A DNA stretch of 64,000 nt from Varibaculum cambriense (GCF_022133705.1 NZ_JAKNHJ010000001.1:62001-126000), one strand, 5' to 3'; positions 26,226 to 39,339 are shown, counted from the first letter of the stretch. Notes: generated by a model not told the origin, from the sequence alone. Made by a program: numbers and translations.

Positions 26226-27545
26226 ATGGTTTTTAGAAAACGTTTAGGAAAAATTCTTAGTGCCACATTAATAACTGGATCCTTGGTGCTGGCCGGCGCC
26301 TCCAGTAGTGCGCTGGCTTCCGATCGCTCAAAAGCAGCGGATAAAGAAAAAGCCGCTTCCAGTAAGGCGGCGCAGCTTCGGGCTTCTTTGGAGGACGTCA
26401 GCGCGGATTTAGCTGAGTCAGTGATCGCCCTGGAAAACACCAAGCAAGCGCAAAAAAGTGCCCAGGGCGCATATGACGAGGCAGTGCGAGTGCAATCTAA
26501 CGCGGCGCGCGAGCAAGCTCAGGCACAAGACCACTTGGATGTGGCTAGTGCGCAACTGAAACGGGTAGAACAAGCCCTGGCTGCCTCGCAAGAGAAAGAA
26601 AGCGAAAACTTGAACAATATCGGGCGGGTGGCTCGAGAAACCTACACCAACCCAACTGTCGGGGGGTCTTTCGAGTTTTTCATTTCCGATAAGGATAGCG
26701 GGGATTTAAGCACCTATGCCCGTAATGCGCAACTGGCTGCCCAGTTACAATCTGATTCTTTGAAAAATGTGCAAGACCAGATTGTTGGGCAAAAGAACGC
26801 GCAGATGGAACAGCGGGAACTGACCGCGCAAGTTCGCAAATTAAAAGAAGAGGCGGATGCAGCTTTGCAGGCTGCCCAGAGCGCTAAAAGCACCAAGCAG
26901 ACAAAACTTGCGCAGCTAAATCAGACTCTGGAACAAAAGAAACAGCAGGAAGCGGAGCTAGCAGCTAAGAAGGGTGAGATCTCGAAACAGCTAGCGGAAG
27001 CTGAAAAGGAGCAGCAACAGGCTCAGGAACGGATTAGGCAGATTGATGCCCAAAATCGAAAGGCGCAAAGCGCTCGCAACGCCGATAAGAGTCGCAATGT
27101 TCCCAGAGGAAATGCGGGCAGTAGCAGTGCTGGCTTCAGCTCCGGGGGGATTTTTCAAGCTCCGATTAAGGGAGGTATGTACCTTACTTCCCCCTTCGGA
27201 TACCGAATTCACCCGGTGACTGGACAGCGGCGCCTGCATATGGGAGCAGATATTCACGCTGCCTGTGGGGTGCCGCAGTATGCAGCCGCTAATGGCACCG
27301 TGGTTTCTACCCGTTATGAAGGTACTGGGGGCAATACGGTGACGATTAACCATGGGATGCTGGGAGGCAATTCCTGGATCAGTGTCTATCGCCATATGAC
27401 TCACTTTGCTACTAGCCCGGGGGCGCGGGTGGCTAAGGGACAATTGATTGGTTATACCGGTGCTACCGGTAGGGTGACTGGCTGTCACGTGCATTTTGAG
27501 CTGTGGAAGAACGGTTCGGTAATAAATCCCATACCTCTTCCTTAG
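26226..27545 (+). CDS. Secreted M23 (LytM) peptidase with coiled coil, FtsEX partner candidate
   Basis: A 439-residue protein. Signal peptide residues 1-31 (hydrophobic ATLITGSLVLAGASSSALA). Residues 35-285 are a long Gln/Ala/Lys coiled coil like EnvC. The C-terminal LytM domain keeps the zinc ligands: H-M-G-A-D and H-V-H in TGCHVHFELW. It is therefore probably an active endopeptidase rather than a degenerate activator like E. coli EnvC. Adjacent to ftsEX, it fits the hydrolase controlled by FtsX; mycobacteria use an NlpC/P60 protein (RipC) for this role. Confidence 0.92.
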   Translation: MVFRKRLGKILSATLITGSLVLAGASSSALASDRSKAADKEKAASSKAAQLRASLEDVSADLAESVIALENTKQAQKSAQGAYDEAVRVQSNAAREQAQAQDHLDVASAQLKRVEQALAASQEKESENLNNIGRVARETYTNPTVGGSFEFFISDKDSGDLSTYARNAQLAAQLQSDSLKNVQDQIVGQKNAQMEQRELTAQVRKLKEEADAALQAAQSAKSTKQTKLAQLNQTLEQKKQQEAELAAKKGEISKQLAEAEKEQQQAQERIRQIDAQNRKAQSARNADKSRNVPRGNAGSSSAGFSSGGIFQAPIKGGMYLTSPFGYRIHPVTGQRRLHMGADIHAACGVPQYAAANGTVVSTRYEGTGGNTVTINHGMLGGNSWISVYRHMTHFATSPGARVAKGQLIGYTGATGRVTGCHVHFELWKNGSVINPIPLP

Positions 27546-27571
27546 CAATTATGTGATAGCGTAGGAAAGCT

Positions 27572-28087
27572 ATGAGTAAGAAAAACAAGGGTCAGGGCGC
27601 GCCAGCAGCCTCTCAGGTGGGCGTGCAGATGATTGCGCGCAATAAAAAGGCGCTGCATGACTTTTTTATTGAAGAGACCTATGAGGCGGGTTTGGTGCTT
27701 ACCGGTACCGAGGTGAAATCCTTGCGTATGGGCAGAGCCTCTTTAACCGAGTCTTGGGTGGAGATTGACCGCGGGGAAGCCTGGCTGCAGCATGCTCATA
27801 TTCCCATGTATATTAACGGTACCTGGTCGAATCATGCTCCGTTACGTAAACGTAAACTGCTGCTACATCGGCGCGAAATAGATAAGTTGAGCGGTCAAGT
27901 GGTGGCTAAGGGGCATACGATTGTTCCTTTGGAGCTGTATTTCTCCAGCGGTCGGGTGAAAGTGAAAATCGCCCTCGCCCGCGGTAAACAAGAGTGGGAT
28001 AAACGGCAAACCTTGCGCGAGCAGCAGGATCAACGCGAAGCTCAACGAGCTATGAAGGATTGGAATCGGCGCGCGTCGGTGGGCTAG
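27572..28087 (+). CDS. smpB: SsrA-binding protein
   Basis: A 171-residue trans-translation factor that carries tmRNA to stalled ribosomes. Signatures are NKKALHDFFIEETYEAGLVLTGTEVKSLR and the C-terminal GKQEWDKRQTLREQ with a basic tail. TAGCGT at 27557-27562 places transcription start very near the ATG, so it may have its own promoter besides the ftsEX transcript. The tmRNA gene was not found nearby. Confidence 0.96.
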   Translation: MSKKNKGQGAPAASQVGVQMIARNKKALHDFFIEETYEAGLVLTGTEVKSLRMGRASLTESWVEIDRGEAWLQHAHIPMYINGTWSNHAPLRKRKLLLHRREIDKLSGQVVAKGHTIVPLELYFSSGRVKVKIALARGKQEWDKRQTLREQQDQREAQRAMKDWNRRASVG

Positions 28088-28191
28088 CCACAGGTTGAAG
28101 TCGCCGATCTTGCTTTGGGTATTAACCCCCGCTTTGCCCTCCTGCAAATCTGGGTAGGATCATTTCAACCGCGCTGGAAGAGCAAAACAAA

Positions 28192-28241
28192 AACTCTCTG
28201 TTAACTTGCTGGCAGGCAAGGATAACAGAGAGTTATTATTT
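28192..28241. terminator. Bidirectional terminator between smpB and whiB1
   Basis: A perfect 12-bp stem (AACTCTCTGTTA with TAACAGAGAGTT) with an inner CTTGC/GCAAG pairing. ATTATTT follows on the plus strand, and the minus strand reads into TTTTGTTTTG. It serves the convergent genes smpB and whiB1. Confidence 0.88.
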
Positions 28242-28251
28242 GGTATTTCAG

Positions 28252-28500
28252 TTAGCAGGCGCGGCGAGCCCGAGCCTTGCGGCGCCGCATACTGCGCCGT
28301 TCATCTTCGCTCTTTCCACCCCAGACTCCGGCATCCTGGTTGTTATCAAGTGCCCAAGCCAGGCAGGTTGACTCGACTTCGCAGCGCGCACAAACCATTT
28401 TTGCGCGCTCTGCTTGGGCGATAGCGGGGCCGGTATTCCCGATCGGGAAGAATAGTTCCGGATCCTCTTCTAGACAGGCTGCGCGTGAACGCCAATCCAT
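28252..28500 (-). CDS. whiB1: WhiB-family iron-sulfur transcription factor, WhiB1/WblE type
   Basis: An 82-residue protein with MDWRSRAACLEEDPELFFP at the N-terminus, four Cys (AAC, then CARC-x5-C) for a [4Fe-4S] cluster, the GVWGG turn, and a basic RRRKARARR tail. The pattern is that of the essential WhiB1 branch, which binds the sigma-factor region 4 and responds to nitric oxide in mycobacteria. AAGGAG sits 8 nt before the ATG. A tandem 10-bp motif lies between a candidate TATAAG -10 and the ribosome site. Confidence 0.94.
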   Translation of the reverse strand: MDWRSRAACLEEDPELFFPIGNTGPAIAQAERAKMVCARCEVESTCLAWALDNNQDAGVWGGKSEDERRSMRRRKARARRAC

Positions 28501-28516
28501 CTGCGTCTCCTTTTAA

Positions 28517-28550
28517 GGTTAACGATAGGTAACGATTTTGCGGGTAACTG
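28517..28550 (-). promoter_or_regulatory. Tandem GGTAACGAT motifs in the whiB1 leader
   Basis: On the plus strand GGTTAACGAT, AGGTAACGAT and GGGTAACTG follow one another with 10- to 13-bp spacing, one helical turn. They lie between a candidate minus-strand -10 (TATAAG, complement of 28554-28559) and the whiB1 start. They may be operator repeats for a regulator; none is identified. Confidence 0.4.
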
Positions 28551-28685
28551 CCCTTATAGAACTCTGTCTTGGAGGGCAGCTCCTTTGCTACTTACTATTT
28601 TTTTAGTTACGAACAGATAAATCAAGGGTTTTAACAGTTCAGAACGGGTTATTCTGCGTGTAACCGATCACAAAAGAAGTAAATT

Positions 28686-31600
28686 TTAGCGAAGTTTAGA
28701 AGAAATAGCCACTTGGATGGCAAAACCTTTACCTTTTTTGATTATCATCCCCCGTCCCGGAACTAACCCAATTTGGTCCGGAAAAGCCTGGGAATCTATT
28801 CCCTTGAGGAAAGGACGGCACTGCGCGGAACTGCCTAAAACTACCAGAATCGCCCGCTGGCGTAACTCAGATAGCGGTCCCGAAAAAGCAGTCTGGAGAA
28901 CCTCGGGACTGACAGAGGCAATCACTCGCGTCCTGCGGGAATGGATATCTGGATCTCGCGAGGAGGGCGCTGAGACTTGCCCCATCTGCGGGGCAGAAGA
29001 AATCGTGACCTCTGTAGAGGAGCTAAGCCGGGGATCATGAGCGTTCAAATCCTCAACTATTTGGTGATCAGGTAACAAACTGGCGAGTAAGTTTGCGGTA
29101 GTAGTTTTTCCGCTGCCATTGTCACCGATTATTAACCAATCTTGCTCGTGGTCTGCTGGCTCTACCGGCAGGGTTCCGGATAGTCCTAAAGCAAGAATGT
29201 TTTCCGATTCTTGGTGGCTGTCCGGCTTAGGAAGGTGAAAGCGAGCAGGCAGAGATCGCAGACGCGTTTGGGGGCAGGTTAAATACTTATCGCCCTCGGG
29301 AATCGGGGGTATCGCCGCCCTAAATGGGGTAGCGTCCTGGCTCGGGGAAAGTACAAAGATCCCCGCTTCGCTAATCTGTTCTAAAACCTGGGGACTAAAA
29401 CCGGCTTGGGCAGCCTGCACTCCATCACGGATCCCGCCCACTATCTGGGTTTTTAATCCTTGAAATAGCCGCGAAGAAGCCATAGCCGGTCCGGAAACTA
29501 CTAGCAGCGAAATCCCCAACGCCTCGCTTTGGCGGCAAATGGAAGCCAGCAAATCATGTCCACTGAGCGGGCCGTAGGTACGCTCGAGAGAGTCCAACAG
29601 ATCTTCACAATCATCGATAATCAGCGTCCCCGAAAGTTTTCCCCGGCTGGCCAGTTTTAATAGCTGCAAGCTAACCTGCGGGGTAGTGGCAATAGTTCCC
29701 GGCCAAGATTCCTGATGAGTTTCGCTAAACGATGGTCCGAAGAATTGTTGCGGTGAGGTACAAATTACGTGGACTTCCCGTCCTCGATTGGCCAGTTGTA
29801 AAGCCACCATCAAAGCTAGCGTGGTTCTACCAGAGCCAGCTGAACCTACCACTTGCAGAGAAAACCTCTCTGGCAGGGTTAAAGGGGAAGTGCATTGCCG
29901 GTGCGGATAATCACCCAACCCCAAAACTACTTTGTCACCGGCTGGCGGTAGCTGCGGCAAAGCGAGGCGGCGAGGCAGGGGAGGTGCCCAGGGAAGCCGG
30001 GGAGGACAGGGAGGATGCCAAGCCGCGCGACACAGCTGCGCTAGGCGCACCGCCTGCGCGGTATGCGGGATCCAAGCAAATTGCACCAGCTTCCCGGAAG
30101 CATCGCTGGCAGAGGTTATCCAAGCACGTCCGGCTATCGCCGGTAACTTAGCGCCGCGAGCATCCCCTAATACATCCGTAGAATCTGCAGCTTCTAACAC
30201 CCGTAAACAAATCCGCAGTCCCATATTCGACTTGATTTGTCCATCCACAATCCCCGCGGGACGTTGGGTAGCCAAAATCAGATGAATCCCCAGACTGCGC
30301 CCCAAAGTCGCTAGCCTGATTAAAGAATCAAGTAAATCCGGGTGGTCGGTAGCTAGTACTCGAAACTCGTCCACCACTACCACAATCCGCGGATGCGGTC
30401 GGTTTTTGTGCTGTTCACGGTATTTAATCTCGGCGTTCAAAGACAAGATAGCCCGTCTGGTAAGCGCAGGTTCCAGATCCGTTAAAATTCCCAAAACGTG
30501 CGGTAGGGACTGCATTTTTTTAAACGCATCCCCTCCTTTATAATCCACCAGTACATATTGCAGTTTGCTGGGGGGATGAGATAGCGCCATCGAAAGCAGC
30601 CAGGTGGTCAAGGCTGCCGATTTACCCGCCCCGGTGGTGCCAGCCAAGAGGGCGTGGGGTCCGTCTTTAACCAAGTCCAAGTAGCTGACTTTCTGGGCAT
30701 CACGAGCCACTGGAGCCTGCAGAGACCGGGAATGTTTCCAATTGTCTGTAATGGTGGCCAAAGGTGCATCTGCACTGATTATTTGCGGCCACAGTTGCTC
30801 AAAAAGAACATTATCAGCGAGTTTGCTTGCGGATTCGTCAGCGTGATCCCGCCAAAGCAATTCGCACCAGAGCCGGCCCGGTAAATCGGCGTGAGCGGTA
30901 GCGCGCCGATGCTTTGGCACCGGCACAATCCGATTCGCCCACACCGGAGCCTGACCGGGAGTTTTCGCCCAGGTAACCCAAATGCTATCCTCGCTACCGG
31001 CAGGGTTTTGGGTCGGAGAAGCCACTACTACTCGCGAAAGTGAGCGTTCCGAGGGTGCTGCAAGCGTGTCCGGATAATCTCGGCTAGCTAGTGCGTCCTC
31101 GGCAGGGGCTTCCTCGCTATTCCTATAGCTATCTGGGGAATGGTCTTTGTCGCCACGGCTAAAATCTGCTGCGGTGACGGCAAACTCCAGTTGGTAGCGG
31201 GCTCCTTCTTGCCAGGCTATTTGCGCTGCCCACCACAGGGCGCGTTCGCGGGCATAGCTGCCGGTAAAGCAGAGTTTATCTCCTCGTTTAGCGCGGATAA
31301 CCCGATGCGGGCTTATCCAGGCGCCCACTTCGCTGGAGTCATTAAAGGAGGCAGGCGGGCAGGAGGGGCGTTCTGATTGGCTAGCAACTAAGAGTAACTG
31401 TGAGGGACTTACCGGGTGGGGGCGGCGATAAAACCAAACCCCAAATCCCAGGGTCGCGATGCCGGTAAAAATCAAGGTTCCTACTAGCGGGGGAATCTTG
31501 AGGAGGGAAATAAGCGAGAACGGTAAGAACACTAGCATGGGTAAGAATAACCATTGCCGCCAAGACCCCAGTTGCATCTTTGGGCGAGGACGGGGAACTC

Positions 31601-31937
31601 GGAGGTGGCGCGGGCGCGGGGAAACTTTTAATACCGTGCTTCCGGCGCGAATCCTAGAAGATGTCCCAATCTCTTGCTCCTGGCGGATCCGCGAAAAGCA
31701 GGAAGCAGTTGCGCCGCGAAAAGTGCCATTAGCTGAACCGAGATCGCGCACGCGCAGCTTGTCTGGCTGAGAAATAAACAAAAGGTGTTCGCGGGATACC
31801 GCCCGGTCGTGCAACTGAAATCTTCCGAGGGCGCAATAGTTGCCCGCGAAGGGCAACACTAAGCCGGCAGCTGGGCCGCGCTCTACCTGCAAATGACAGG
31901 GAGCAGCTAAGGCCTGTTGCACTGATTCCAACTCCAC
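28686..31937 (-). CDS. FHA-domain FtsK/SpoIIIE-type multi-ATPase (EssC/EccC-like), orphan
   Basis: A 1083-residue protein. An FHA domain (about residues 15-105, with SREHLLF and DLGSANGTF) is followed by two membrane helices (about 125-175) and three P-loop modules. Walker A motifs are GTTGAGKSA near 430, GSAGSGRTT near 700 and GDNGSGKTT near 940. The first module keeps LVDYKGGDAF and VVVDEFRVL, typical of type VII secretion ATPases. FHA plus two helices plus tandem FtsK modules is the EssC plan. No WXG100, EccB or EccD gene is adjacent, so its partner system is elsewhere or absent. GTG 31937 is preceded by TTAGAT at leaderless spacing. Confidence 0.82.
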   Translation of the reverse strand: MELESVQQALAAPCHLQVERGPAAGLVLPFAGNYCALGRFQLHDRAVSREHLLFISQPDKLRVRDLGSANGTFRGATASCFSRIRQEQEIGTSSRIRAGSTVLKVSPRPRHLRVPRPRPKMQLGSWRQWLFLPMLVFLPFSLISLLKIPPLVGTLIFTGIATLGFGVWFYRRPHPVSPSQLLLVASQSERPSCPPASFNDSSEVGAWISPHRVIRAKRGDKLCFTGSYARERALWWAAQIAWQEGARYQLEFAVTAADFSRGDKDHSPDSYRNSEEAPAEDALASRDYPDTLAAPSERSLSRVVVASPTQNPAGSEDSIWVTWAKTPGQAPVWANRIVPVPKHRRATAHADLPGRLWCELLWRDHADESASKLADNVLFEQLWPQIISADAPLATITDNWKHSRSLQAPVARDAQKVSYLDLVKDGPHALLAGTTGAGKSAALTTWLLSMALSHPPSKLQYVLVDYKGGDAFKKMQSLPHVLGILTDLEPALTRRAILSLNAEIKYREQHKNRPHPRIVVVVDEFRVLATDHPDLLDSLIRLATLGRSLGIHLILATQRPAGIVDGQIKSNMGLRICLRVLEAADSTDVLGDARGAKLPAIAGRAWITSASDASGKLVQFAWIPHTAQAVRLAQLCRAAWHPPCPPRLPWAPPLPRRLALPQLPPAGDKVVLGLGDYPHRQCTSPLTLPERFSLQVVGSAGSGRTTLALMVALQLANRGREVHVICTSPQQFFGPSFSETHQESWPGTIATTPQVSLQLLKLASRGKLSGTLIIDDCEDLLDSLERTYGPLSGHDLLASICRQSEALGISLLVVSGPAMASSRLFQGLKTQIVGGIRDGVQAAQAGFSPQVLEQISEAGIFVLSPSQDATPFRAAIPPIPEGDKYLTCPQTRLRSLPARFHLPKPDSHQESENILALGLSGTLPVEPADHEQDWLIIGDNGSGKTTTANLLASLLPDHQIVEDLNAHDPRLSSSTEVTISSAPQMGQVSAPSSRDPDIHSRRTRVIASVSPEVLQTAFSGPLSELRQRAILVVLGSSAQCRPFLKGIDSQAFPDQIGLVPGRGMIIKKGKGFAIQVAISSKLR

Positions 31938-32035
31938 TTTGCCAATCTAACTGCCGTCAAGGCCGCGCTGCCAGATTGTTTTTTAGGCTGTGGATAACTT
32001 CCATTGGATAATGAACCTTTTCCTTTTCGGGGTAA

Positions 32036-34663
<2,628 letters not shown>

Positions 34664-34708
34664 TGCGTATGCAACAAAGTCCTTAGGCAAGGCGTTAAAG
34701 TGGTAACT

Positions 34709-35950
34709 ATGTTGAGGATCCCGAAGAAAACGATCCCACCGTTGTTGCGCGGCTTAAAAATTGTGGCTGCGGTGATTGCGACCCTGCAGGCTGCGACGGT
34801 TACGGTTATCGTGGCGATTGACCAGTTACGAAAGTTGCGACAAACCGGTAAACCTGGTGGTTATCCCCAGATTAAAACCCAGCCTATCCGGGTGGATCGC
34901 TCCTGCCTGAAAACCTATATGGATGGGGAAACTCTCTATCGCGATATGCTTGCGGCTATCGAGGGCGCGAAAGAGCGGGTATTTTTTGAAACATTTATCT
35001 GGAAATCTGACGAAATCGGACAAGAATTTAAAGACGCCCTGATTCGAGCCGCAGAGCGCGGCGCCGAGGTCTATATCATCTGGGATCGTTTTGGAAATAT
35101 GGTGGTCGATCCTCGGTTCTTCCGTTTCCCCAGGTTAAAAAACCTGCATGTCCTGGGATATTCCTTAAGACATACGGCGCGTGATCACCGTAAAATTTTG
35201 GTAGTGGACTCCAAGGTGGGTTTCGTGGGGGGCTATAACATCGGCTCCTATTACTTGGACAACCAGTGGCGAGATACCCATTTGCGCATTAGCGGTTCCA
35301 ACGTGTGGGAGCTGGAAAGCGCTTTCTTGGACTTTTGGAATTACGCGCAAAAATGGCATTTACGTTTGAAGAAAGTGCGCGATCCGCGTGCCAAATCCTG
35401 GAATTCGAAAATTCAGGCCTGTGTTAATGACCCGAAACGACTGCTATTTCCAGTACGCGGAATGTATGTGAACGCCCTGGATAAAGCGCAAGAATCCGCG
35501 TATATTACCTCGGCTTATTTCGTTCCCGATCGGGTAATTCAGCGTTCCCTCATTGATGCTGCCCGCCGGGGAGTAGATGTGAAGGTACTGGTACCAGCCA
35601 AATCAAACCATATTCTCGCGGATTGGATTTCACGATCCTATCTAACTGATCTGCTCGATAACCAGGTGGAACTGTGGCTTTATGACAATGTCATGATCCA
35701 CGCCAAAACCGCTGTTATCGATGGATACTGGTCAACAATCGGCACCGCCAATATCGACCGACTATCGATGACCGGAAACCATGAAATCAATATGTCGATT
35801 ACCTCCCGGCAGCTAGCGGCAAATATGGAGAATATTTTCTTTACTGACCTGTTAAATGCGCGCTCTATTAGTCGCCATGAATGGAACCAGCGTCCCTTTA
35901 TTGCCCGGATAGCCGAGCGACTATTACGACCTTTCGCCTTCCTGGTTTAA
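34709..35950 (+). CDS. Cardiolipin synthase-like phospholipase D family protein
   Basis: A 413-residue protein with an N-terminal membrane helix and two HKD motifs, H-R-K-I-L-V-V-D (residues about 160) and H-A-K-T-A-V-I-D (about 335), each followed by a G-x2-N-I-type segment. It probably joins phosphatidylglycerol molecules into cardiolipin at the membrane, using PG made via PgsA. I chose ATG 34709 because TAAAGT at 34696-34701 gives the recurrent leaderless spacing; GTG 34700 is the alternative. It stands alone between ligA and gatC. Confidence 0.88.
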   Translation: MLRIPKKTIPPLLRGLKIVAAVIATLQAATVTVIVAIDQLRKLRQTGKPGGYPQIKTQPIRVDRSCLKTYMDGETLYRDMLAAIEGAKERVFFETFIWKSDEIGQEFKDALIRAAERGAEVYIIWDRFGNMVVDPRFFRFPRLKNLHVLGYSLRHTARDHRKILVVDSKVGFVGGYNIGSYYLDNQWRDTHLRISGSNVWELESAFLDFWNYAQKWHLRLKKVRDPRAKSWNSKIQACVNDPKRLLFPVRGMYVNALDKAQESAYITSAYFVPDRVIQRSLIDAARRGVDVKVLVPAKSNHILADWISRSYLTDLLDNQVELWLYDNVMIHAKTAVIDGYWSTIGTANIDRLSMTGNHEINMSITSRQLAANMENIFFTDLLNARSISRHEWNQRPFIARIAERLLRPFAFLV

Positions 35951-36039
35951 GCGCAGTTGACCGCGGCTGCCACCTCGAACCTGATCGGGGCCCCGAGGCG
36001 TAATATGACCGGGAGTGTCTCGGGCATTAGACTGGTGAT

Positions 36040-36336
36040 ATGTCGACAATTGATAGGGATGAAGTAGTGCGCGTTGCCGCCTTAGCGCGGATCGCACTCA
36101 CCGATGAAGAAATAGACCAGTTCGCGGGGGAGCTGGGGCAGATCGCGGCAGCGGTTGCCACCGTCTCTGAGGCCGTAGGGCCGGATACGAAGGCCACCTC
36201 CCACCCGATTGAGATGAGCAATGTACTCCGCCCAGACGAGGTAGGGCAGTGCCTTGACCGGGAGGAACTATTGGCCGGAGCGCCTTTGGCTGAAGATGGC
36301 CAGTTCCGAGTACCGCAAATCATTGGGGAGGAGTAA
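36040..36336 (+). CDS. gatC: Glutamyl/aspartyl-tRNA amidotransferase subunit C
   Basis: A 98-residue subunit that clamps GatA and GatB together. The N-terminal [26 protein letters not shown] is the family signature. TAGACT at 36028-36033 starts 12 nt before the ATG, so the gatCAB transcript is probably leaderless. gatA begins 2 bp after the stop. Together the three subunits convert Glu-tRNA(Gln) and Asp-tRNA(Asn) to their amide forms. Confidence 0.95.
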   Translation: MSTIDRDEVVRVAALARIALTDEEIDQFAGELGQIAAAVATVSEAVGPDTKATSHPIEMSNVLRPDEVGQCLDREELLAGAPLAEDGQFRVPQIIGEE

Positions 36337-36338
36337 CC

Positions 36339-37832
36339 GTGGAAGACTTTTTGAAACTTTCAGCCCTACAGCTAGCGGAGAAGCTGCGCGCTGGGGAGCT
36401 GACTTCCGAGCAGCTGACTCAGGCTTGCCTGGATCGGATTGAACAGTTAAACCCGAGCCTAAATGTGTTCGTGCATCTAGATCCGGAGGAAGCGCTAGAA
36501 ACTGCCCGGCGCGTAGACAAGGCTCGCCAGGACGGAGAAGAACTACATCCTTTGGCGGGTCTGCCGATTGCCTTGAAAGACAATATGGTTACTCGCGGTC
36601 AGGAAACAACTTGTTGCTCCAAGATTTTGGCTGGTTGGAAGCCTCCCTATGATGCCACGGTAGTTAGCAAAATCAAGGATGCGGGTCTGCCGATTATCGG
36701 TAAAACCAATATGGATGAGTTCGCGATGGGCTCGTCTACTGAGCATTCTGCCTTCGGTCCCACCCATAACCCTTGGGATCCTTCCCGGATTCCCGGTGGC
36801 TCTGGCGGCGGCTCGGCCGCGGCAGTCGCCTCCTTTATGGTGCCTTTAGCTTTAGGTTCTGACACCGGTGGCTCGATTCGCCAGCCCGGTGCAGTCACTG
36901 GCACCGTGGGCGCCAAACCCACCTACGGGGCGGTTTCCCGATACGGTCTGGTGGCGATGGCTTCCTCGCTAGATCAGATCGGCCCGGTGACCCGCACGGT
37001 GGCGGACGCGGCGGCGTTACAAGAGTTAGTGGGCGGGCATGACCCCTTTGACTCCACCTCTTTGGATGAGCCGGTTCCCGCATTGCTGAAGGCCGTGCAG
37101 GAATACCAAGGTAAAACTGACCTTTCCGGTCTGCGCCTGGGGGTAGTTAAACAGGGCGGCGGAGACGGCTATGAAGAGGACGTAACCCGCACCTTTAACG
37201 ACACAGTGGCAGCTTTGAAAGAGCGGGGAGCTACGATTACCGAAATCGATATGCCTTCCTTTAAAGATGCCCTCGCCGCCTATTACTTGATTATGCCGGC
37301 AGAAGTTTCTTCCAACATGGCACGCTTTGACGGTATCCGTTTCGGAATCAGGGTAGAGCCGACCTCCGGGCCGGTGACTGCCGAAACCGTAATGGCGGCT
37401 ACCCGCGAAGCCGGTTTTGGGGCAGAAGTGAAACGCCGGATTATTTTGGGTACCCACGTGTTATCTGCCGGATACTTTGATGCCTATTACGGCAGCGCCC
37501 AAAAGGTACGCACCTTGGTGCAAGAAGACTACGCCAAAGCATTCTCGCAGGTAGATGCGCTAGTATTGCCCACTTCGCCCACCGTAGCCTTCAAACTCGG
37601 AGAAAAGATTGGCGACCCGCTGACCATGTATAACTGCGATATTGCCACTATCCCCGCGAACCTGGCGGGAATTCCGGCGATCAGCGTGCCGATCGGGTTG
37701 GATCATCAAGGGCTGCCGATTGGTTTCCAGGTAATGGCGCCTCAGCGCGGCGACGCCCTCATGTATCAGGTAGCCCAGGCCGCAGTTGACGCCTGCGGCA
37801 CCGATGTTCCGGCTGCTTGCCCGGTGAAGTAG
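36339..37832 (+). CDS. gatA: Glutamyl/aspartyl-tRNA amidotransferase subunit A
   Basis: A 497-residue amidase-signature enzyme that releases ammonia from glutamine. The Ser-cisSer-Lys triad is in [10 protein letters not shown] (Lys), [14 protein letters not shown] (Ser) and [12 protein letters not shown] (catalytic Ser). The start is GTG 36339 following GGAGGAG at 36327-36333. It is translationally coupled to gatC and followed by gatB after 10 bp. Confidence 0.97.
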   Translation: MEDFLKLSALQLAEKLRAGELTSEQLTQACLDRIEQLNPSLNVFVHLDPEEALETARRVDKARQDGEELHPLAGLPIALKDNMVTRGQETTCCSKILAGWKPPYDATVVSKIKDAGLPIIGKTNMDEFAMGSSTEHSAFGPTHNPWDPSRIPGGSGGGSAAAVASFMVPLALGSDTGGSIRQPGAVTGTVGAKPTYGAVSRYGLVAMASSLDQIGPVTRTVADAAALQELVGGHDPFDSTSLDEPVPALLKAVQEYQGKTDLSGLRLGVVKQGGGDGYEEDVTRTFNDTVAALKERGATITEIDMPSFKDALAAYYLIMPAEVSSNMARFDGIRFGIRVEPTSGPVTAETVMAATREAGFGAEVKRRIILGTHVLSAGYFDAYYGSAQKVRTLVQEDYAKAFSQVDALVLPTSPTVAFKLGEKIGDPLTMYNCDIATIPANLAGIPAISVPIGLDHQGLPIGFQVMAPQRGDALMYQVAQAAVDACGTDVPAACPVK

Positions 37833-37842
37833 AGGAGAAGCA

Positions 37843-39339
37843 ATGAGCGATTTAATGAAATACGAAGATGCAGTAGCCGAATTCGATCCGGTATTGGGAC
37901 TGGAAGTCCACGTTGAGTTGGGCACTGAAACCAAAATGTTTGATAGCGCCCCGAACTCTTCACTGGGAGAACCTAACACCCGGGTAACCCCAGTCTCTGT
38001 CGGTCTGCCCGGATCCCTGCCGGTAGCTAATAAGCGGGCAGTGGAATACGCGATCAAGATTGGGCTGGCGCTCAATTGCGAGATTGCCCCCTTCTGCCGC
38101 TTCGCCCGTAAAAACTATTTCTATCCCGACCTGGCGAAGGCCTACCAGATTTCCCAATTCGATGAGCCTATCGCCCATGACGGTTATGTAGATGTTGAAC
38201 TCGATGATGGGGAAATCTTCCGGGTAAATATTGAACGTGCCCATATGGAAGAGGACGCTGGCAAGAACACCCACATTGGAGGAGACGCCGGTCGTATCCA
38301 AGGTGCCGCCTATTCTCTGGTGGACTATAACCGCGCCGGGGTGCCGCTAGTTGAGATTGTTACTCGCCCTATTGAGGGCGCGGGGGCTCGCGCTCCCGAG
38401 GTAGCCGCCGCGTATGTACGTACTTTGCGCGATATTTTCCGAGCCCTAGAGGTTTCCGAGGCGCGGATGGAACGCGGAAACGTCCGCGCGGACGTGAACG
38501 TGTCTTTGCGACCCAGCCCGGATGCGCCCTTGGGAACCCGCACTGAAACTAAGAACGTGAACTCGTTTAAAGCCATCGAAAAAACGGTTACCTTCGAGAT
38601 TCGCCGTCAAGCCAAAATTCTTACTGAAGGCGGCAAAGTTATCCAAGAGACCCGACACTGGCATGAAGACACTGCTACCACTTCTTCGGGGCGGGAAAAA
38701 TCCGACGCGGAAGATTACCGTTATTTCCCGGAACCAGATTTGGTGCCGGTAGCTCCCGCGAAAGAATGGGTGGACCAGCTGCGCGCTAACCTGCCGGAAC
38801 TGCCGGTAGCCCGGCGCCGCCGCCTGCGCGAAGAATACGGTTTTTCTGATATGGAAATGCGCGACGTGGTAAACGCGGACGCTTTGGATATTATCGAGGC
38901 CACGGTAGAAGCAGGAGCCGTACCCCAGGCTGCGCGGAAATGGTGGATGGGAGAAATCTCCCGGATTGCCAAAGAAAAGAACCTGGGTCTTGAGCAGGTT
39001 GCGGCCAAGCCCGCTGATGTAGCTCAGCTACAAGACCTGGTTGACCAGGGTAAACTTAATGACAAGTTAGCGCGTAAGGTGATTGCCGGGGTACTGGAAG
39101 GTGAAGGCACCCCCGCCGAAGTTATGCAGGCGCGCGGACTTGAAATCGTGCGAGACACCGCTGCCCTAGAGGCCGCGGTAGCCCAGGTGATTGCGGATAA
39201 CCCGAAAGTGGTAGAGCAAATCAAAGGTGGCAAAGTCAAGGCGATTGGCGCCCTCATGGGTGGGGTCATGCGTGCCACCAAGGGGCAGGCGGATGCCGGG
39301 GAAACGCGCGAGATGATCCTCAAGCAAATCAACGGATAA
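37843..39339 (+). CDS. gatB: Glutamyl/aspartyl-tRNA amidotransferase subunit B
   Basis: A 498-residue subunit that phosphorylates the misacylated tRNA carboxylate and performs transamidation. Signatures are [27 protein letters not shown] and the C-terminal YqeY-like helical domain (about 340-498). AGGAG lies 6 nt before ATG 37843. It ends the gatCAB operon, with a terminator 70 bp downstream. Confidence 0.97.
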   Translation: MSDLMKYEDAVAEFDPVLGLEVHVELGTETKMFDSAPNSSLGEPNTRVTPVSVGLPGSLPVANKRAVEYAIKIGLALNCEIAPFCRFARKNYFYPDLAKAYQISQFDEPIAHDGYVDVELDDGEIFRVNIERAHMEEDAGKNTHIGGDAGRIQGAAYSLVDYNRAGVPLVEIVTRPIEGAGARAPEVAAAYVRTLRDIFRALEVSEARMERGNVRADVNVSLRPSPDAPLGTRTETKNVNSFKAIEKTVTFEIRRQAKILTEGGKVIQETRHWHEDTATTSSGREKSDAEDYRYFPEPDLVPVAPAKEWVDQLRANLPELPVARRRRLREEYGFSDMEMRDVVNADALDIIEATVEAGAVPQAARKWWMGEISRIAKEKNLGLEQVAAKPADVAQLQDLVDQGKLNDKLARKVIAGVLEGEGTPAEVMQARGLEIVRDTAALEAAVAQVIADNPKVVEQIKGGKVKAIGALMGGVMRATKGQADAGETREMILKQING

